The notes beneath the pieces were generated by a model that did not search any database, was not told the origin of the DNA, and worked only from the letters and a program-made list of their open reading frames with translations. From Bacillus sp. Xin1 (GTDB taxonomy: Bacteria; Bacillota; Bacilli; Bacillales; Bacillaceae_G), in NCBI RefSeq assembly GCF_013314535.1, contig NZ_JABUAE010000018.1:27333-91332 (forward strand): 64,000 nt of DNA. Direction: 5' to 3'. Shown here piece after piece: positions 1 to 7,441 of the stretch (its first letter is position 1; the number at the start of each line of letters is the position of its first letter). A program made the position numbers and the translations under genes.

Positions 1-270
1 TTCAAGAGCCAGTAAATAGACAGCGTCAGGCTTTTGGGTAAACGTACGAATGTTACATCTTGTTATAACGATTGTAAGTGCAGTTATGATGAGTAATAAT
101 GAGATTCCTTTAGAAGGAGCTGTTTTTAAAAACTTGGCGTAATAATATGCACCGATACATGAGATAAAGATGAAGCTATATAATAAACCACTAATCATTC
201 GAAAAAAATATGTAAGACTGTTTTGTATATGTTTTTGGAAACGATCACGCCATAGCGTTTCAATTGACAT
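1..270 (-). CDS. EcsB-like ABC transporter permease, N-terminal 90 residues (cut by window edge)
   Basis: The minus frame opens at the ATG at 268-270 and runs off the window with no stop. It reads MSIETLWRDRFQKH and then two hydrophobic stretches at about residues 22-45 and 55-70. A short charged N-terminus (W-R-x-R-F) followed by paired membrane helices is typical of EcsB, the membrane subunit of the Ecs ABC transporter linked to protein secretion and intramembrane proteolysis in Bacillus. The partner ATPase is not in view. The family assignment comes from the N-terminal pattern only and is moderate; that this is a real membrane-protein gene is fairly secure. Confidence 0.6.
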   Translation of the reverse strand, partial: MSIETLWRDRFQKHIQNSLTYFFRMISGLLYSFIFISCIGAYYYAKFLKTAPSKGISLLLIITALTIVITRCNIRTFTQKPDAVYLLALE

Positions 271-319
271 GTTTTTCACCTCTATCATCTATTATAAAGG
301 TTTCTTTCTTGCACCAAAA

Positions 320-361
320 TAAAAACGAACAAATTGCTTTAAGCAACTTGCTCGTTTTTAT
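320..361 (-). terminator. Rho-independent terminator of the permease gene
   Basis: On the minus strand the arms AAAAACGAGCAAGTTGCTT and AAGCAATTTGTTCGTTTTT pair with few mismatches and end in a T run. The permease stop codon (339-341) lies inside the hairpin. Confidence 0.8.
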
Positions 362-1763
362 TTTTTTCATTTCGTTTTTGATCACGATTCATTAATGGGT
401 AAAAGGCGAAACCAATTACAAATAAGCCGATTCCAAGAAGAAATGTTTTTATATCTGAAGATCCTGTTTTAATTACCCATAGTGCATAACAAAGGGCAAT
501 GAATGCGATAATGCCGTCCATAATTCGTGAACCCATTTCATTTTTATATGTTTCACCAGTTGCAACGAGTTTTAATTGGAAGATTGGTGAAACGAGATAA
601 GGGATTAAGTAAGCTAAAGTTGAGACAGTAATAACGAATGTATAGGCCTCAGCAATTGTTCCTGATAGTGTTGAGAAAAGGAAGACTTGCGACATAATAT
701 TTGTTAGTCTTAATGAATAAATTGGGCTTCCATTTTTGTTTGTTTTTGCAAAGAAGGAAGGGAAGAATCCTTCTTTTGCTGCTTGATACGGTACCTCTGA
801 ACTTAATAAAATCCAGCCTAGGATTGAGCCGAATAGGGAAGTAAGGGCAAGCAAGGCCATTAATTTCCCGCCGCCATGACCCATTGCAGCATTTAATGCA
901 TCAGCTAATGGACGTTCAGACGCTTGTAGTTTATCCATATGAAGAACACCCATTGTTAAAATGGTAATTCCTAAATAAATGGCAACAGTTATTAATAATC
1001 CAGCTACAGTTGCATGTTTTACCGTTTTTGGAGATTTCGCTCGGTTTGATAAAAGAACAGCTGATTCAATACCGATAAATGCCCAAAGTGTTGTAAGTGC
1101 AGCTAAATTCACTTGTGAAAGTAGACCATGTGATACGCCTTCTTTATCAACTATTGGTGTGTACCATTGTCCAAATTTAGAAGCTTGAAATGCAAACAAA
1201 GTAACAACGATAAATAGAAGGAATCCAGTCACCTTCGTTGTTGTTGCGAGGAAGTTTAATTTACCAGCTCCGTTTACACCGTTTGTTAAAATCATATGTG
1301 TTCCCCATAGTAAACAAGAACAGATGCAAAATGTAATTAGTTTTCCAACTTCCACATCGAAAGTGCCAATTGAAAATAAGATGCGTGTATCTTTCATAAT
1401 TGGGAAGAAGAGTGATAAATAACCTGCAAAAGATGTAATAATCGCAACATTACTGGCCCAGTTTGCGACCCAGTAGCCCCAAACTATGCTGAAACCAGCC
1501 ATTTTTTTCTTTTTTGGTGATGAGAATAACGCATATGCATGACTTTGTGGTCCTGTTGTTAAATCAGGACGACGAATTGCTAAATTACCAAAAACAAGAG
1601 CTAGCATTAAAACACCAAACCCTGTTGTTAACCAAGCTAAAGTAACACCGAGAGGGCTTGCTGTTTGTGCTAACGTACTTGGCACCATGAAAATACCAGC
1701 GCCAACCATGTTGCCGACAACGAATGCTGTCAGTACCCAAAAGCCCCATTTTTTTTGTTGCAT
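339..1763 (-). CDS. APC-superfamily amino acid permease, probably lysine (YvsH-like)
   Basis: The 474-residue integral membrane protein has about 12 hydrophobic segments and belongs to the amino acid/polyamine/organocation (APC) superfamily. It carries the helix-1 signature VVGNMVGAGIFMVP at about residues 15-28 and the helix-6 motif ALTTLWAFIGIESAV. The start at 1761-1763 was chosen because GGAGGT sits eight bases upstream; the longer frame to 1871 would run through the riboswitch terminator. The gene is preceded by a lysine riboswitch, so lysine (or a lysine-derived amine) is the inferred substrate, as for YvsH of B. subtilis. Arginine/lysine antiport is an alternative. The membrane carrier role is seen in the sequence; the substrate is inferred from regulation. 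Confidence 0.82.
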   Translation of the reverse strand: MQQKKWGFWVLTAFVVGNMVGAGIFMVPSTLAQTASPLGVTLAWLTTGFGVLMLALVFGNLAIRRPDLTTGPQSHAYALFSSPKKKKMAGFSIVWGYWVANWASNVAIITSFAGYLSLFFPIMKDTRILFSIGTFDVEVGKLITFCICSCLLWGTHMILTNGVNGAGKLNFLATTTKVTGFLLFIVVTLFAFQASKFGQWYTPIVDKEGVSHGLLSQVNLAALTTLWAFIGIESAVLLSNRAKSPKTVKHATVAGLLITVAIYLGITILTMGVLHMDKLQASERPLADALNAAMGHGGGKLMALLALTSLFGSILGWILLSSEVPYQAAKEGFFPSFFAKTNKNGSPIYSLRLTNIMSQVFLFSTLSGTIAEAYTFVITVSTLAYLIPYLVSPIFQLKLVATGETYKNEMGSRIMDGIIAFIALCYALWVIKTGSSDIKTFLLGIGLFVIGFAFYPLMNRDQKRNEKNKNEQVA

Positions 1764-1857
1764 AAAAAATACCTCCAAAGTTAGTATAACCAAGTCAAGC
1801 GAGGAGATATGTATGTCTTCCGAAATGGAAGAGAGGTAAGCTTCGTACAAAACAAAA

Positions 1858-2100
1858 AAAGCACGTGTCATTGTCGCTACGTACTTTCTATCCTATAAGA
1901 AACCCACGACATACCTCTCGATAGCTCTCCACAAACAAAATGCTTGTGACAGTTCTGTACTTATTAAGTAGCAGACCCAGCAAGAATGCATGGTGGACAT
2001 TTCTTACTTCGGCAATCATTCCTTTCCCATTCGTTCATCGATGCCACTACATCTCCCGAAATGATACTCTTAATGACTGCAACCTCTACCTCACCGAGAT
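1858..2100 (-). promoter_or_regulatory. Lysine riboswitch (L box) with expression-platform terminator
   Basis: Reading 5'-3' on the minus strand, the leader shows the L-box landmarks in order: AGGTAGAGGTTGC (about 2081-2093), GGGAAAGGAAT followed by GCCGAAG (2007-2028), GCTGGGTCTG (1972-1981), CTGTCAC (about 1946-1952) and GGAGAGCTATC (1920-1930). A hairpin AGTACGT..ACGTGCT with a seven-T tail (about 1858-1886) follows as the expression platform. In this class, bound lysine stabilises the terminator and shuts off the downstream gene. That gene is the permease starting at 1763. Confidence 0.92.
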
Positions 2101-2237
2101 ACGAATGAGGATTTATGTATTAAATTCACATAATCAAGGGTAACAAATGAATTTTTATACGTCAATGGCTATGTTAATAATCAGATTATAGTGAAGAATT
2201 TGTCATTATATATAGATCCAAATTAAAAACTGACATA

Positions 2238-2396
2238 AACCCTTTCTTTTTAGACGGGAGAGAGCATCCGGCCGTGTATAGAAGCGGTCAGATCCTCTTC
2301 CTGCCCCATGCCAAGTTAAAACAGAGAAAGCAGGCGAGTGCAAGTCACCTTTTCTCTTTCATAGCAGTGGCTTATATGCTGAAAAATCAAAATGGA
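2238..2396 (+). repeat. ~160-bp dispersed repeat (family R160), copy a
   Basis: Head-to-tail copy containing GCATCCGGCC, TAGAAGCGGTCAG, CCCCATGCCA and the tail AAAATCAAAATGGAT. The same modules recur about 15 times in the window. It runs directly into bcr1 copy 1. 'Plus' is defined here as the orientation starting with CTTTCTTTTTAGA. Confidence 0.85.
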
Positions 2397-2554
2397 TTTA
2401 TCCCGCATTAACGGGCAGTAAGACCCCCACCTCAAGATTCAGAGAGAAACGAGGAAGATAGGTAGGGGATCAACTGCCCGTAAAAGCCCGATTGGTTCAA
2501 CTAATAATCAGTGGAGGATGAAGAAAACCCCCACTGATTAAAGTTTCACTTTAT
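2397..2554 (+). mobile_element. bcr1 element, copy 1
   Basis: Near-identical to four other copies in the window. It starts TTTAT-CCCGCATTAACGGGC and ends GTTTCACTTTAT. The flanking TTTAT direct repeats (2397-2401 and 2550-2554) match the target-site duplication described for bcr1, a non-coding MITE-like mobile element of the B. cereus group. Confidence 0.9.
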
Positions 2555-2672
2555 ATAAGAAGAGAGAGTTTTTTCGAAATAGGTTCTTTTGAAGAATCTT
2601 GTTGATAGTTGTGTTACATTGATAAAGCAGAATATTGAAATCGTGTTTTATAAAGAAGAATGGAGGTGCGGT

Positions 2673-3332
2673 ATGACGTTAATTTGTTTGGAGGGTGCAA
2701 GTGGTGTTGGCAAAACGACAACGTGTAGAAGGATTGCAGAATTGTACAATGCTTATGTGATTCCAGAGGTGAATTTCTTATTTCAGCGTCCTAATCCTGA
2801 ACCGGAAAATTGGTATCTCGAAAGGCAAGTTGAAAGGTGGCAAATCGCACAAGAAAAACTAAAATCGTATGATGTAGTTCTATTTGATGGAGATATTTTT
2901 CAGCCCATTTGGTATAACTGGATTTATCAGGGGGAATTTCCACAAACTTTACCGTTTTTGAAAGAGTTTTATGTAAATCGAATGAAACGAAAACATATAG
3001 GATTTCCGAATGTCTACATTCATCTTTCTACAAGTGAAACAGAATTAAGAAAAAGGAAAGAAAAGGATACTACTCGAAGACGAAGTAACTTTGAAAAACA
3101 TCTAAGTCTTATAGAACCACAAAAGCAGTATTTTCAATATATGAATACTGTTTCTCCTTATGGAATCCATTTTGTAGATGCAGTTAGTATTGAAGAAAAT
3201 GTAAAAAATATTTTTGAGATTTTGTCTAACTTGAACAATGAAAAACAACATCATTATGATGTACCTTTATTAGAGAATGTAATGGATTGGGTAATGAATA
3301 GTAGCCCTAAAACATATGAGATAAGTGAATAG
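2673..3332 (+). CDS. P-loop kinase-like NTPase (thymidylate-kinase fold)
   Basis: A 219-residue cytosolic protein that opens with a Walker A motif, LEGASGVGKTTTC, at residues 5-17, the position expected for nucleoside/nucleotide-kinase-like P-loop proteins. A DGDIFQP segment at about residues 70-76 could be the DxD/Walker B-like site. An arginine/lysine-rich stretch (RKRKEKDTTRRRSNFEKH) at about residues 128-145 resembles a lid. The ATG at 2673 is preceded by GGAGG. The longest frame starts 84 bases earlier without a ribosome site and was rejected. No neighbour shares its strand as an operon; repeats flank it on both sides. ATP binding is secure, the phosphate acceptor is unknown. Confidence 0.75.
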   Translation: MTLICLEGASGVGKTTTCRRIAELYNAYVIPEVNFLFQRPNPEPENWYLERQVERWQIAQEKLKSYDVVLFDGDIFQPIWYNWIYQGEFPQTLPFLKEFYVNRMKRKHIGFPNVYIHLSTSETELRKRKEKDTTRRRSNFEKHLSLIEPQKQYFQYMNTVSPYGIHFVDAVSIEENVKNIFEILSNLNNEKQHHYDVPLLENVMDWVMNSSPKTYEISE

Positions 3333-3344
3333 GTGAATAAAAGA

Positions 3345-3505
3345 ATATATATCCAACTTGATTTTCTAACATATATCCATTTTTATTTTCAGGCACTTAA
3401 GTCGCGGCTATGGAAATAAAAGGAAATCTCCACTCGCTTTCTCTTTTTGTTCTCACTTGGCATGGGGCCAAAAAGGAATTGATCGCTTCTATCTGTATTT
3501 ATATA
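3345..3505 (-). repeat. R160 dispersed repeat, copy b
   Basis: Inverted copy with the modules CCAACTTGATTTTCTAAC, GTCGCGGCTATGG, TGGCATGGGGCC and GATCGCTTCTAT. It fills the gap between the P-loop gene and the gapN terminator. Confidence 0.8.
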
Positions 3506-3541
3506 AAAAGAAGCTAATCTACAACCGTAGACTAGCTTCTA
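3504..3541 (-). terminator. Terminator of gapN
   Basis: On the minus strand AGAAGCTAGTCTAC pairs with GTAGATTAGCTTCT around a short loop, followed by TTTTTATA. It begins a few bases after the gapN stop. Confidence 0.85.
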
Positions 3542-3545
3542 AAAT

Positions 3546-4991
3546 TTACATTAAGTTTAATACAGTCACTTTCTCACGTGTCATAGACTCAAGGCTCTTA
3601 CGAATACCTTGTGCTCCCATACCAGAACCTTTTACACCGATGAATGGGAAGTGGTCAGGGCCACGTTCTGTACGTCCGTTAATTTGAACAGAACCAGTGT
3701 CGATTTTGTTCGCAATTGCAAATGCTTTGTTAATGTCTTTTGTGAAGACACTTGCTTGTAAGCCGAAATCTGATTTGTTCGCAATTTCAATTGCTTGCTC
3801 ATCAGAAGAAACGCGGATGATTGGAAGGATTGGGCCGAATGGCTCTTCCCAAGCAACTTTCATATCTTCTGTTACGTTATCAATGATTGTTGGATAGATT
3901 AAGTTGCGCTCGCGCTTGTTACCGATCACGATTGTTGCGCCTTTTTCTACCGCATCGTCAACTAATCCTTGAACGAAATCAGCAGATTTATCGTCGATTA
4001 ATGGCACGATTGTGCTGTTTTGTTCTGGAGAACCAACAGTTAATTCAGCCACTTGATCTTTTAATAAGCTAACAAGCTCGTCTGCTACATTTTCATGTAC
4101 AAGTACGCGCTTGATTGCAGTACAACGTTGACCAGAGTATGAGAACACACCGCTTACGATATGATTTGCTGCTTCTTGTAAATCAGCATCTTCACGAACG
4201 ATACCAGGGTCTTTACCGCCAAGTTCTAATACAAGTGGAATCATAGCAGCTTTTTTCGCTAAGTGAGCGCCTGTGTTTGTACCGCCTGTGAACGATACCA
4301 TATTTACGCCAGGATGTTCTACTAAGTAGTCACCGATAACTGAACCGCGTCCAGTTACTACGTTTACAAGTCCGTTTGGAAGACCTGCTTTATGAAGTGC
4401 CTCTACCATTTTAATACCGCTAATTGCGCCTTGTGTTGCTGGCTTAAAGATAACAGCGTTACCCATAATAAGAGCTGGTGCAAGTTTTGCAGCAGATAAG
4501 TTTACAGGGTAGTTAAATGGTGCAATCGCTAAAATGACACCACGTGGTGCACGTTGAACGATTGCAAGTTTCGATTTAGATCCGCCCGGGAAGCTATCTC
4601 CCATCATGCTTTCGCCATGCATATGTAATGCTTCGTCTACAGTGTAACGAATAAGATCTGCTGTACGAACAACTTCTTTTTTCGCATCTTTATAACCTTT
4701 ACCGACTTCTTTCATTACGATATCGGCAATTTCATCTTGCATATTTACAAGCTCATCAGCCCATTTATATAAATATTTTGCGCGATCTTGAAGTGAAGCT
4801 TCAGCCCATTCTTTTTGAGCTTCTTTTGCTGATGCAATTGCTTCGTCAACTTCTTCGCGAGTAATCGCTTGTACTTGTCCAATTACTTCATGTAAGTATG
4901 GTGATGGAATATCAATTGTTTGCCCTGAAGAGCTTTCTCTCCATTCACCGTTTAAATAAAATTTGTACGTATTGCTAGTTATCGTTGTCAT
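3546..4991 (-). CDS. gapN: NADP-dependent glyceraldehyde-3-phosphate dehydrogenase (non-phosphorylating)
   Basis: This 481-residue soluble enzyme of the aldehyde dehydrogenase superfamily is closest in pattern to GapN, which oxidises glyceraldehyde-3-phosphate directly to 3-phosphoglycerate and yields NADPH, bypassing the ATP-forming GAPDH/PGK step. The general base Glu is in LELGGKDP (E256) and the catalytic Cys is in YSGQRCTAIKR (C290). The N-terminal YKFYLNGEWRES and the GQRC/ERGPDHFPF segments are GapN-like rather than betaine- or succinate-semialdehyde-dehydrogenase-like. The start at 4989-4991 has AGGAGG seven to twelve bases upstream; the 26-residue longer frame lacks one. It is a single-gene unit with its own terminator. 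Confidence 0.88.
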   Translation of the reverse strand: MTTITSNTYKFYLNGEWRESSSGQTIDIPSPYLHEVIGQVQAITREEVDEAIASAKEAQKEWAEASLQDRAKYLYKWADELVNMQDEIADIVMKEVGKGYKDAKKEVVRTADLIRYTVDEALHMHGESMMGDSFPGGSKSKLAIVQRAPRGVILAIAPFNYPVNLSAAKLAPALIMGNAVIFKPATQGAISGIKMVEALHKAGLPNGLVNVVTGRGSVIGDYLVEHPGVNMVSFTGGTNTGAHLAKKAAMIPLVLELGGKDPGIVREDADLQEAANHIVSGVFSYSGQRCTAIKRVLVHENVADELVSLLKDQVAELTVGSPEQNSTIVPLIDDKSADFVQGLVDDAVEKGATIVIGNKRERNLIYPTIIDNVTEDMKVAWEEPFGPILPIIRVSSDEQAIEIANKSDFGLQASVFTKDINKAFAIANKIDTGSVQINGRTERGPDHFPFIGVKGSGMGAQGIRKSLESMTREKVTVLNLM

Positions 4992-5267
4992 GATTCGTCC
5001 TCCTAAAATAGCAACTTGTAAGAGTGAGTATACGGTGATTGTAGGGGGGTGAGAATGTTTTTCAAACAAAATGTTTTTGAAAACGATTTCTTATGTGATT
5101 TTTATTTTGTATACCCTTTCTTAAAGGGGTTTACCTTATTTGTAAGGGGAATATAGGATAATCCATAATAATATCGATAGATAATTTTTCTTGAGTATTG
5201 AAAGGGGATTATATATCTTTCATTTTTTGTGATAAAAGTTTGTTTTGTAAAATAATAAAAAAAACAA
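4992..5267. other. Divergent intergenic region gapN / bmr leader
   Basis: AT-rich spacer holding the gapN ribosome site and, at about 5113-5150, two small adjacent stem-loops (ACCCTTTCTTAAAGGGGT and CCTTATTTGTAAGG). I see no gene. The hairpins could be operator-like sites for gapN or the start of its leader, but I cannot assign them. Confidence 0.4.
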
Positions 5268-5295
5268 TTGACAGAAAAGTTCATAAAGTTATAAA
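5268..5295 (+). promoter_or_regulatory. Sigma-A promoter of the bmr leader/operon
   Basis: A perfect -35 TTGACA (5268-5273) is followed after 16 bases by TATAAA (5290-5295). It lies 36 bases upstream of the leader-peptide start codon. Confidence 0.7.
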
Positions 5296-5331
5296 ATTAA
5301 AAATGGAAAATAAATGAAGGAGGTGTGCGTA

Positions 5332-5418
5332 ATGATTGTAATTGTAAATATGACTGGCTTAGCTGGAATACATGTTGGAAAACGTTCATATCATTACGCA
5401 ACCCGTACGGAAAGATAG
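5332..5418 (+). CDS. 28-residue leader peptide of the bmrCD operon (BmrB-like role)
   Basis: The ATG at 5332 follows an excellent ribosome site (GAAGGAGGTG, 5316-5325). The frame encodes MIVIVNMTGLAGIHVGKRSY plus eight residues and stops at 5416-5418. The last codons (ACGCAA at 5396 and CGTACG at 5404) are complementary to the 5' arm of the following terminator (5441-5452), so ribosome position on this ORF can decide which hairpin forms. In B. subtilis the BmrCD exporter is controlled by ribosome-mediated attenuation through the leader peptide BmrB. The function here is inferred by analogy; the peptide sequence is not BmrB-like that I can see. Confidence 0.7.
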   Translation: MIVIVNMTGLAGIHVGKRSYHYATRTER

Positions 5419-5452
5419 TGCTTTTTTGTCTTTAAAAAAGCGTACGTTGCGT
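5396..5452 (+). promoter_or_regulatory. Candidate antiterminator helix
   Basis: Bases 5396-5409 (ACGCAACCCGTACG) can pair with 5441-5452 (CGTACGTTGCGT), leaving a two-base bulge. This pairing consumes the 5' arm of terminator 1. A ribosome stalled early in the leader ORF would leave it free to form. Confidence 0.6.
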
Positions 5453-5472
5453 ATTTCGTAACGTACGCTTTT
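5436..5472 (+). terminator. Attenuator hairpin 1 upstream of bmrC
   Basis: AAAAGCGTACGTT (5436-5448) pairs perfectly with AACGTACGCTTTT (5460-5472): 13 bp, 11-nt loop, T-rich 3' side. It lies between the leader peptide and bmrC on the same strand. Confidence 0.8.
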
Positions 5473-5482
5473 ATGCGTTTTT

Positions 5483-5516
5483 GCGCATATCGTCAAGCGG
5501 CGGTATGCGCTTTTTT
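5483..5516 (+). terminator. Attenuator hairpin 2 upstream of bmrC
   Basis: GCGCATATCG (5483-5492) pairs with CGGTATGCGC (5501-5510), one G-T wobble, followed directly by TTTTTT. It is a second, canonical intrinsic terminator only 10 bases after the first. Confidence 0.8.
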
Positions 5517-5586
5517 GTCTCTATCTTTGGTTGTTTCCATACTTTGTATGGTTTCGATAAAAACAATATATGGAAGGTGAGAAGTG

Positions 5587-5643
5587 ATGAGGAATGAGCA
5601 TAATTGGTACGGTGTAAAAGTAGGAGCTTTTGATAGCGGATAA
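5587..5643 (+). CDS. Possible second short ORF (18 aa) before bmrC
   Basis: ATG at 5587 has GGAAGGTGAG just upstream and encodes MRNEHNWYGVKVGAFDSG, stopping at 5641-5643, 43 bases before bmrC. The ribosome site is good but the peptide is very short. It may couple translation into bmrC or may be chance. Confidence 0.35.
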   Translation: MRNEHNWYGVKVGAFDSG

Positions 5644-5686
5644 ATCGGAAGTGGATTGAAACAAGATTGAGAAGGGAGAGATTTCA

Positions 5687-7441
5687 TTGTTTTCAGTATT
5701 ACAAAAGCTAACATGGTTTTTTAAAGAACATTGGAAGAGGTATAGTATCGCAATTGGAGCGCTTCTCATTGTAAATGTAGTAGAAATTATTCCTCCAAAA
5801 GTAATCGGCTTAACAATTGATCATATAAAAATAGGGTCTTTAACAAGCGAAGTCATTATGAAATATATTTGGATTTTAATAGTGACGACGATCATTGGAT
5901 ATATACTCACGTATGTATGGCAGCACCAATTATTTGGTGGTTCATTTGTCCTTGAAAAAACGATGCGTTCAAAATTTATGGGGCACTTGCTGAAGATGAC
6001 ACCGACCTTTTATCACAAAAATCGTACTGGTGATTTAATGGCAAGGGCGACAAATGATTTAAAGGCGATTTCTATGACTGCTGGTTTTGGGATTTTGACA
6101 CTCGTCGATTCTAGCTTATATATGTTAACGATTGTTTTTATGATGGGATTTTCAATTAGTTGGGAACTTACAATTGCGGCACTGCTTCCTTTGCCGGTTA
6201 TGGCATATGCGATGAATATATATGGGAAGAAGTTACATGAACGCTTTACAATTGCGCAAGATGCGTTTGGAGATATGAATGATAAAGTGCTTGAATCGAT
6301 TGCAGGCGTGCGTGTGATTCGTGCATATGTACAGGAAAAAGCGGATGAAGAAAGGTTTCATAGATTAGGAACAGATGTATATGAAAAAAATATGAAAGTA
6401 GCAAGAATTGATGCGCTGTTCCAGCCGACTGTGAAGATGCTAGTTGGTCTTAGTTATTTGATTGGTCTTGTATATGGAGCATTTTTAGTATTCCAGTCGA
6501 AGGTGACACTCGGTGAACTTGTTTCCTTTAACGTTTACCTTGGAATGATGATTTGGCCGATGTTTGCGATTGGTGAATTAATCAATGTGATGCAGCGTGG
6601 AAATGCTTCGCTAGACCGCGTTCATGAAACGTTAGCGTATGAGCCTGACGTGAAGAATGTGAAAAAGCCGAAGCGTGTACACGAACCAGAGTATATCGAC
6701 TTTGATAAAGTTTCCTTTTCATATCCAGCTTCACCAGATATGAATTTGAAAAATGTGTCTTTTTTATTAAAACAAGGAGAAACACTTGGCATTGTTGGGA
6801 AAACAGGGAGTGGTAAAACGACCCTTGTTCGTCAACTTCTTCGTCAGTATCCACTTGGAGAAGGAGACATTACAGTGTCAGACGTTACGCTTGGTTCAAT
6901 TTCAACTGAGAACGTACGAGGCTGGATTGGGTATGTACCACAAGAGCATATTCTATTTTCAAAAACAGCACGCGAAAATATTTTATTTGGAAACAGAGAA
7001 GCAAGCGAAGAGGAACTTGAAAAGGCGATTGAAATTGCAGCATTCAAAAAAGATTTAGAGTTCCTTCCAGAAGGGTTAGAGACGCTTGTTGGAGAGAAAG
7101 GTGTTTCTTTATCTGGCGGACAAAAACAGCGGATTTCGATTGCGCGAGCGGTTATTCAAAATCCAGAAATTTTAATTTTAGATGATTCATTATCAGCTGT
7201 AGATGCCAGAACGGAAGCAGCGATTATTGAAAATATACGAAGAGAAAGAAGCGGAAAAACAACCATTATTACAACGCACCGTCTGTCAGCTGTGCAGCAT
7301 GCGGATTGGATTCTCGTTATGGATAATGGTGAAATCATAGAAGAAGGAACGCATGATAGGCTCGTGCTGAATGGTGGCTGGTATGCGGAGCAGTTTGAAA
7401 GACAGCAGGGCGAAAAGGCCGAGGGTGAGGTGAAAATATGA
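5687..7441 (+). CDS. bmrC: Multidrug ABC exporter half-transporter BmrC (degenerate-site subunit)
   Basis: This 584-residue half-transporter has a six-helix membrane domain (about 1-320) and a C-terminal ATPase. Walker A GKTGSGKT is at 371-378, the Q-loop PQEHILF at about 419-425, signature LSGGQKQ at 475-481 and Walker B ILILDDSLSAVD at about 495-506. The catalytic Glu after Walker B is replaced by Asp (D500), so its ATP site should be the non-hydrolysing one of a heterodimer, as in YheI/BmrC of B. subtilis, whose length (585 aa) and sequence it closely follows. The start is TTG at 5687, preceded by AGGGAGAG. The stop overlaps the start of bmrD by four bases (translational coupling). It is regulated by the upstream leader attenuator. 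Confidence 0.92.
   Translation: MFSVLQKLTWFFKEHWKRYSIAIGALLIVNVVEIIPPKVIGLTIDHIKIGSLTSEVIMKYIWILIVTTIIGYILTYVWQHQLFGGSFVLEKTMRSKFMGHLLKMTPTFYHKNRTGDLMARATNDLKAISMTAGFGILTLVDSSLYMLTIVFMMGFSISWELTIAALLPLPVMAYAMNIYGKKLHERFTIAQDAFGDMNDKVLESIAGVRVIRAYVQEKADEERFHRLGTDVYEKNMKVARIDALFQPTVKMLVGLSYLIGLVYGAFLVFQSKVTLGELVSFNVYLGMMIWPMFAIGELINVMQRGNASLDRVHETLAYEPDVKNVKKPKRVHEPEYIDFDKVSFSYPASPDMNLKNVSFLLKQGETLGIVGKTGSGKTTLVRQLLRQYPLGEGDITVSDVTLGSISTENVRGWIGYVPQEHILFSKTARENILFGNREASEEELEKAIEIAAFKKDLEFLPEGLETLVGEKGVSLSGGQKQRISIARAVIQNPEILILDDSLSAVDARTEAAIIENIRRERSGKTTIITTHRLSAVQHADWILVMDNGEIIEEGTHDRLVLNGGWYAEQFERQQGEKAEGEVKI

Noticed and set aside
5102-5284. 60-codon minus-strand frame upstream of gapN
   Set aside because: Very AT-rich (Tyr/Phe/Ile), no ribosome site, overlaps the bmr promoter.
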